This document shows, piece by piece, positions 56,674-64,000 of a DNA stretch of 64,000 nt. Position 1 is the first letter of the stretch; every line of letters begins with the position of its first letter. The stretch is from Caenorhabditis remanei (taxonomy: Eukaryota > Nematoda > Chromadorea > Rhabditida > Rhabditidae), in NCBI RefSeq assembly GCF_010183535.1, contig NC_071332.1:9052001-9116000 (forward strand). Direction: 5' to 3'. The position numbers and the translations under genes are program-made. The notes under the pieces are model-generated. The model was not told the DNA's origin and ran no database searches. It worked only from the letters and a program-made list of their open reading frames with translations.

Positions 56674-59600
56674 ATGTCGGAACCACCAACAGATCATTCG
56701 CCTCAGCGCATGTCTACGCGAAATCAGGCTCGTGTGAACTACACGGAAATGGCATCTGGAAATGCTCCAGCGTAATCATTATGAGAATTATTCAAAAAAA
56801 CATCAGTAAGCTTTTCAGTGAGAAAGAACCCGTGTTCCGTTCACCGACTGCCAGTACTCGCGGTCGGAAGAAGCGCCCTGCCAATGTTGATGTATCAGAT
56901 CTATCCGCCAGTTTCGGAAATCTCAACAGCTTTAACACTCCCCCGAAGCGCGGACGTCCCCGTGGAGCAGCTTTTGGAAGTGCCCGTGGTGGTAGAGCAC
57001 CAATGGTTCGACGAACAACTACAGAAGAGCCGGTAGAAGTTGAAGAACGGGAACTGGTTGCCGCTGTAAAGACTGGAAGGAAGATTCCAGAAGCTGTTGA
57101 TAGATGGATAGGTCGATATAATGAAAAATTCCTTGTCGCTATCGCCGAGATGCATCAGTTTTTCTTTGCGATCTGTGGATGCAAAGGCACTGTCACACCA
57201 CAAATGTCCGCCACACTATCATACAAGTGAGTTGCACTTTTTTCTTTCAAGTATTGTATTTCTTGCGTTTGCAGAGACATAATTTGCCGTATGACAGAAG
57301 ATTTCGAAGAAGATTCTGCAGACTACCCACTCGTTCACGGAGGAAGTTCGAAAAAATTCCGTGCTAACTTGCACACATTCATTCATTCACTCATCAGCAG
57401 AATAAAAGCTTCCATGCTATTCGATAGTAATTTGATGGATGGATTTGTTCAACTTCTCACCGGAATGGCCGACAGTCAAGTCCGTTCGTTTCGACACACG
57501 GCAACTTATTGCGCTATGAAAATAACATCAGCCCTCGTAGATGTAACTATTGAATTGACAAATACCAAAGACAAGACTTCAAAGCAAATCGAAGCAGAAA
57601 AAGCAAAGTTGAAGAATAATTCAGCTGGAAACGAGAAATATGAGGCCCTAGTGGCACAAAGAACGCAAACAGAAGAACGAGCTGAAGAAATCCGTCAAAT
57701 CATCGGATATTTGTTCCGAAGTGTTTTCGTCCATCGTTATCGTGATTGTGTCCCGGATATTCGATGTATCTGTATTCAAGAACTCGGCTATTGGATGGAT
57801 GTTTATCCAGAGCACTTCGTCGATGACTCATACCTCAAATACATCGGATGGTCGTTATTCGACAAAGTTGGAGATGTAAGACATCGCTGTATCAGTGCAT
57901 TGATCCCACTATTCGAGAAATCGTCGATTCTAGATAAACTCGAATTGTTTGTCAATAAATTCAAGGAACGTCTTGGTTCAATGTTACTCGACAAAGACAT
58001 GGAAACTAGTATAGAGACTGTTAATCTTATGCGGGTTCTTTACACTGTCTTCCCTACACTTCTTACCATCAAGGACACTGTGCCACTGTACGAGTTGATT
58101 TACGCAACAAACCGTCCATTGGCTATTGCTGCTGGAATGTTCCTGAACACGAAAGTCTTTCTCGCTGCTGAAAAGCCGGGAAAAACTCCAATTTCCAAGA
58201 ATAGTGCACTACTCAAGGATCTTGCCACATTTTTTATTGAAGGCGATCTTCATCAACATGGAACATATTTAGTGGACGCATTGATCGACACGAACCCTTT
58301 AATCAAGGATTGGGCAACCATGGCAGACATGTTGCTCCATGATCAACCTCCCCGTGAGTTTGCTTAAAATCAAGTTTTCAGTTCCTCTTAATAATATCGT
58401 TATTTTCAGTAAAGCCGGAGTATGAAGCTAAAATCATTGAAATTCTCTCGTGCTCTGTTACGCAGTCTTCAACAGGAGAACCCCCCGTTGGCCGACAGAG
58501 TGTTAAAAAAGGAGCTCCATCTGCCAAGGAGGCTCGTGATCTAAAGGAAGATAGAGCTCGTCTAACAGAAATTCTCATTCCGCTAGTTCCACGGTTACTC
58601 ACGAGGTTTAGTACGGACAGCGAGAAAATCGTCAATTTGGTCAACATTCCATTGCATTTCCAATTGGATATGTATCTATCACCTCGAATGCAAACGGTGG
58701 GTCAATGTGATAATATTTGTTAAATTTAATTTTGTGGTTTCAGCATCTCACAGAGCTTATGGATGCCCTGGATGCTTTGATCGAGAAGCATATTGATGAA
58801 GATGTGTTGAGGGCAGTCGCTGAATTATACTATCATTTGACGAATTATTCACCGCTTACTGCTATCGTGGATACTCATAAATCGAAGCTTCTTGACGGAA
58901 TCGCGGCTTTCATCCGTAAATCAATGCAACAATTTGAGGATGATCAAATGGGTGAAGAAGAAGAAGCACTTTTCGTCTCTTACATAAAAAGAATGGCTGC
59001 TTTTGCTGGATTCATGGATCTTCGTCAATGGGATCTTTGGGATATTCTCGTGAAAATCGTGTCCAACTACTCTCGTGAGGATTCTTCACGAGACGTACGG
59101 GAGAGATCGACGCAGATGATGTTCGTACAACTTGTGTTCGATTTGTCAACTCTCAAAAGGGAAGGAGAAATACCGAAAGCTGATCATGTTCGTAAATTGA
59201 AGAAAAGAAGAGATCAACTGGTTCGAATTCTTTCCCAAACTTTGATTGAAGAGGCTGTTGGCGTTGAACAAGCCTACCTCTGTATCTGCGATTTGATGAT
59301 TCTCTTCGGAAGCCAATTAGCCGAGGATTCTAAAGCGTTTGAGCCACTAATCTGGAGGCCAGATGATATACTTCTCGGAAACATCAAGATTTTCTTGAAT
59401 GTTAATGTTTTCGAACAACCCGAGCAGCAGGATGATGAGGCAAATCAAGAGAAACAAATCGAGATGATGCACAAAATGCGACAATTTGTCGCTCAATATG
59501 CTAAATTGATTATTCATGGAGCAATGCCGATCATCGATGCTGCAGAACTCATCAAGAGATATCAATCTCACTTCCAACATTTTGGAGACATTTTCAAGAG

Positions 59601-60216
59601 TCTATTGACCAAGTGCCGAGATATTGATTTTGTTGATATGGGTGTTATGATTGTTGAAGCTCTCAAAGGTCTTTTTATGGAAATGGACAGATCACAGCGA
59701 GAAGAGCCTTTGTGTGATAGATTCAATGCGATGCGCGATCTCGCAAAACGATTGGGACCTCTTTTCGGATCTGATTATGCCAAAAACCGGTTCGCTGTGA
59801 CTTCTTTGCACAAAAAAGCTATTGATTTCGCATTTGAAAGTTTCGATAAAAAAGATTCAATGCCGTCAAACATATATTTTCTGGAAATCGCTATTGAGTT
59901 CAGCGGAAAACTTTTGGCTCAAGATAAGGGGGCAGTGTGAGTTTTATTAGTAAGTAGAGTAGAATTGAATCAATGTGTTGTTTTTTTCAGAAGTCGATAC
60001 CTCAATAAAGTTTACACGAATCGCGTTGGCACAATCGAAAACGTTTGGGAGCCATACCGTTTATATAATCTATCACTTACCTCTGGAGCTGATGACGACA
60101 ATATGTCAGTACGAAGTGGTGTTACTGTCGCTTCAGTTTCTACCGTGCGCAGTGCAGCTTCATCGACGCGAGGAAGAGGGCGCGGTCGTCGTGCCAGAAT
60201 AGTAGATGATTTCTAA
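56674..60216 (+). CDS. scc-3: Cohesin subunit SCC3/STAG
   Basis: Six exons: 56674-56771, 56819-57226, 57275-58353, 58410-58696, 58744-59936 and 59991-60216; 1,096 residues. A basic, disordered N-terminus (STRGRKKRPANVD, PPKRGRPRGAAFGSARGGRA) leads into the STAG domain and the conserved region with FVHRYRDCVPDIRCICIQEL and GYWMDVYPEHFVDDSYLKYI, then GWSLFDKVGDVRHRCISALI. HEAT-like helices follow to about residue 1010, then an Arg/Gly tail (STRGRGRGRRARIVDDF). It is the SCC3 component of the cohesin ring needed for sister-chromatid cohesion. C. elegans scc-3 is, from memory, also adjacent to abcf-1. Confidence 0.97.
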
Positions 60217-61529
60217 TTAATCGAGTTCTTTAAACTGTAATATTCTGTCGTCATTTTTTCAACTTTATAGGTCCATATTCCCACTCTATAATCTCCATTT
60301 GCACCGAAAGATCTCCTATGAATCCGACTTTATCTGTTATCCCATCCCGAAAATTATCTAAATGCAGTTGTCAATTTCCCAAGAATAAATCTGTAAATGA
60401 ACCCCAATGAATGGTATTCTATACGATAAAAAGAACCTTCTTGATGTCCCTGAAGTTCAAAAGTTTAAATAAGGCTGTCTTCAAATAACATATGACGCGC
60501 AGGATCTTTAGAGAAAGGCAAATCTTTATTTATTAAGAATCTAATCTTTCTAAAGAAAGGCATGGTGTCAAATAATCATTTGTTTTGTTCTCGAACTTTA
60601 ATACAAAAGATAAAGAAATAATTCATTTGGAGAGATGATACGTTTTCATTTCCTTATTTTGTCTGATATTTTCTTTTCATTCTTCCAGATGACCTCGAGT
60701 TCAGAGGCCGAATCTATGAACCTTTTCCCGGAAAACAGATTTCCCACGGAAAAGACATTTATAAACTGTGATTCTAATTGTGAATATACCTAGATTCAGC
60801 TTCTTCCCCGTCACAGATCTCCTTTTTCTATTAATCTCTTTATTGTTTTTGATAATATTTTAGGTTTTTGTCTGAATTATTATTTTGATTAAGACTGTTT
60901 TATTATCTAATTCATCCAATAGGATCCTTTCATTCTAATAAGAAATAATATATCCCTTGAATAAAAAAAAATCGGGGCGGTCTTATAGACGGAATTGGCT
61001 GAATGGTATTTAAACCGAAAGAAAGAAGAAGCTGCCGACTATTATCCAGTCTTAAGTGAAATAATTTATTTATTTTTATCTTCTAAAATGAGTTAAGGCG
61101 TTTAGGTAAACAAAAAGAAGTGAAACAATAGGTGATATTCATCGAACTCGAAAATCATTCACTTCCGGTTACTGTAGTTCTCAGCGTCGCGACAGAGTAT
61201 GATTCATTTCCTTGATTTCCACGCTTTGAATTCTAGGAGCATTTCATGAGACATCGAAATCTATAAGTACTCATTTGTTACTGCTAGCCAGGAACTCTGA
61301 TGTAGATCTTCGAGACATGTCCTCTCAAATGCATCCTTGATTACTATAAATCACTACTATCACATCAACAATTTCTCTTCAACATCCCGTCTGACCTATT
61401 TAAAAGAGACAAACTTTGTGTTAGTTGTTGACTGCGTACACTTACTCTTTATTCAGAGTTTTTGAAACAACTTCTTCCTCCTCCTGAAACATTTTCATAT
61501 GAAATCTTGTTTCAGAATCTTTCTCTATC
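60217..61529. other. Intergenic, about 1.3 kb
   Basis: 3' flank of scc-3 and upstream region of the srt receptor. AT-rich with no gene or element recognised. Confidence 0.4.
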
Positions 61530-62664
61530 ATGAATCGCATCATCAAGTACGGAAGTGTTGAGGCCATTCCATACTACAATTGTAGTGCTAAAACCTCTGA
61601 GGAATGGTTTGCAACTGGTCTCCAACGTCCTCTCTTCGGATGGACTATCTTAATTTTTGGTATTCTCATCGAGTTGTTTTACATTCCAACCATCTATATG
61701 ATGTTTCGAACAAAGCTAGTTCATATGACATGCTATAAGTTTATCGTTTGTCTTGGAGTCACCGACATGCTTGCCACGTGTAAGAATAATAGGAATATTC
61801 ATATTAAGACACAGTTTGATTCTTGATTTTCAGTGACTTGTTCAATCTTCAGTGGATGGTTATTCATTCAGGGAGCAGTTTACTGTAACTACCCGACTTT
61901 CATCTATTTGGCTGGTTGCCTGGGATTGAGTGAGTAATACAAACAAACTCATTCAAAAGGACACAAAAAATACAACTTTCTGTTTCCAGGTGGCTGGTGC
62001 ATGGCATGTGGATCCACTCTTCTTCTCGTTATCAACCGTGTTTTCGATGTCCTTCATCGTCCACTCTCTGAATTCCTTTTTGATGGAAAACGTGTTTTTC
62101 TCTCAATTGCTCTTATCTTCATTTATGGAACATTGATTGCAATGTTCTCTCCATCAATAATTTTCAATTCAGTTATTATGGCATGGATTGCGGACCCTTT
62201 GACAATTGACCCGGAATATAAAACTGATGAGATTTCTGAATATGTAGGTTCATTAGGAGATTCACTCCGGATACTGAATCAAACAATTGTAGTATCGAAA
62301 CCATGTTCAATCTACAAACAACTGGATATTCGTGTCCGCTACCTGCTCTCTTTATGCCATTTATTGCGTGCTTGTCAACAAAATGCAACGAGGACAGAAA
62401 TCGAAAGCATCACGTGGAGTATTCATTCAATCAAGTATCATTTGTTCCTTCAACACCTTCGCTGCCATGTCATACAACGCAATGATGTTTATCCCACCTC
62501 CCCCGTGGGTTGTGGTCATCGGAGAGTTGTGTTGGTCGATTGTTCATGGATGCCCGGCTATCGTGTATCTCACAATGAATCGAACAATTCGAAACGAGTT
62601 TTTGAAGTTTTTCAAACTCAAAAAAGCCAACAAGGTATCGAAAGACCGAATTGGGTTACTGTAG
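61530..62664 (+). CDS. Serpentine chemoreceptor, class Srt
   Basis: Four exons, 61530-61779, 61834-61929, 61990-62243 and 62293-62664; 323 residues. Srt hallmarks are clear: MNRIIKYGSVEAIPYYNCSA, RPLFGWTILIFGILIELFYI, CYKFIVCLGVTDMLATLTCS, GWLFIQGAVYCNYPTFIYLA, GWCMACGSTLLLVINRVFDV, SRGVFIQSSIICSFNTFAAM, PPPPWVVVIGELCWSIVHGC and PAIVYLTMNRTIRNEFLKFF. Seven TM helices; expected in sensory neurons as a GPCR for unknown ligands. The C-terminus may alternatively splice at AACAAG (62632) to an acceptor near 62682, replacing VSKDRIGLL with DQRTIRVNESYIVF. Confidence 0.9.
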
Positions 62665-64000
62665 AGTCTCTCATATTTATAGGATCAACGCACAATTCGT
62701 GTGAATGAATCATATATAGTTTTTTAGTTATCTATATTATCTTTTGTTTCGATTTATTCATAGATTTTATCCACTGCAATTGGATAAAAGCAGTTCACTC
62801 TTGGAGTCAAGTATATTCAGCCATACTTTTTTCAGAAAGTCACTGATGTCTCCTCTACTTCCAATATGCGTCACACTGGAATGGCTCCGACCAGCCACTA
62901 ATTTTCGAAATCTACTTCAGAGAAATGAACTGCAATTTTCACACAAATTCTAAATATATAATGTACACTGTGTTTCTAGTGAACCTCATATACTCTGCAA
63001 CTACTTTCAAAAATTCATAAACATTCCCCTCGTTCGATTTGTCTCCCTCTGAATCCCACGGATTTTGATGTCTCGACTCCTCAGAATACCGCAATGAAAC
63101 TGTACTTTTGTAAAGATAAATCTTGCATTACTAGACTGAAGTAAGCCAACAAAAGCGGCTCAGAGTGGCCAATCAAAGTTTTTTTCTCGTGCTCTGATCT
63201 CTTGCAGTTGCATTTTTTGAAAGTTTCTTTTCAATATTGTAAATGAAATATGATTTATTTTTGATAAATCAGAATTCATTCGATTTTTTAGCTTCATTTT
63301 CCTAGTAATCGAGAACCGAGGCCTACATGTGAAACTACTGAATGTATCTATGGAAAATCTGAAAATCCATTCCATCTCATTTGCTTATTCACACTTTCTG
63401 TAAAGTTACCAGTTCTTCAAACCATTTCTTTTGTAATCAGTAAAACCTTCTGAGAACCAGGTCTAACACGATTGACATTGAAGTTATCGAGGGAAAGTCG
63501 AGCAGTCAAGAGCCATGTCTTCCTGCGTCTCTTCCGTGCTCCCACTCTCTTCTCTGCCTCATCTGGCGCCCTCTATACAGTACCTATATCCTGTCTGTGG
63601 TGTGTTCTACATCTGTGTTGGTTTTGAATACACGAGTAGTTGGGAGTCGCGCGTTTTTACTCAAAAATAGTATGGACAGAATGAGAGAAACAGAGAGCTC
63701 TAGAGGGGAGGAAGATGAGCTTTTCCGAGTAGATGATAACCAGAGAAACCGCGCAATTTCTCACTTGCCCATATTGATTTCTTGAATTTTTTTCTGATTT
63801 TTTCCAACAAAAATTATTGGTTTACTCAACTTTCACACTCTAGTTGTTCGGTTTTATATTTTGAGAATAAGCAGATTTTTGAGATTTCTTTCAAAAGTTC
63901 AAATACTTTTCTTAATGTCTTACCAGAGCGTACCAGATCCCAACCATCTATTACCTCAAAGTTTTTTTGAATAATTCTAGATAAATTATCTAATTGGGGT
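62665..64000. other. 3' flank and intergenic, about 1.3 kb
   Basis: No gene recognised. The part around 63480-63700 is less AT-rich and contains CTGGCGCCCTCTATACAG, possibly a promoter or 5' leader of a gene beyond the window. Confidence 0.4.

Overview
The window is nematode nuclear DNA, almost certainly from a Caenorhabditis species. It has small exons, many 45-60 nt introns with TTTCAG acceptors, acceptor-like TTTCAG directly before start codons (suggesting spliced-leader trans-splicing), nematode chemoreceptor families (str, srt), F-box/FBA genes and C. elegans-type orthologues. The species cannot be fixed from the sequence alone. From memory of C. elegans, several groups match chromosome V neighbourhoods: rpl-28/mrpl-49/ZFYVE19-like/dhs-21, cky-1/aspartyl protease/receptor-associated protein, and purple acid phosphatase/abcf-1/scc-3.

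Layout. 0-7 kb: a short gene ending in an IST1-type MIT-interacting tail, a DCAF5-like WD40 gene and an F-box gene. 7-13 kb: minus-strand arrays of two tandem secreted-protein paralogues and two tandem str chemoreceptors. 14-17.6 kb: two divergent F-box/FBA paralogues, one split by a GGGCC-rich transposable element. 18.5-24.3 kb: a seven-TM protein and two small secreted-protein genes. 24.3-29.6 kb: housekeeping genes (rpl-28, mrpl-49, a FYVE-finger gene, dhs-21). 30-36.7 kb: a nematode multi-TM gene and the NPAS4-type bHLH-PAS gene cky-1. 37.7-46 kb: aspartyl protease, RAP chaperone, a Ly6-like protein, a multi-TM receptor-like gene and small secreted or unknown genes. 46-48 kb: a highly divergent G-alpha gene with a tRNA-Pro in its last intron. 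50-60 kb: purple acid phosphatase, a tail-anchored-like protein, abcf-1 and scc-3, the last two divergent around a nearly perfect 356-bp fold-back element. 61.5-62.7 kb: an srt chemoreceptor.

The conserved genes cover translation (RPL-28, mL49, ABCF-1), chromosome cohesion (SCC-3), ubiquitin-ligase adaptors (DCAF5-like, F-box), ER chaperoning, carbonyl reduction and neuronal transcription (CKY-1). The lineage-specific genes (chemoreceptors, F-box/FBA, secreted pairs, divergent G-alpha) form the fast-evolving part.

The most notable observations are: two non-autonomous elements, each with an exact 8-bp target-site duplication, one of them inside an F-box exon whose empty site can be deduced; a G-alpha protein altered at the switch-I Arg/Thr, NKxD and TCAT positions; a small protein carrying only the IST1-type tail; and a 57-bp near-identical, inverted chemoreceptor exon fragment. 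Gene models were built by hand from splice signals and reading phase. Exon coordinates are given in each entry and are inferred unless stated otherwise.
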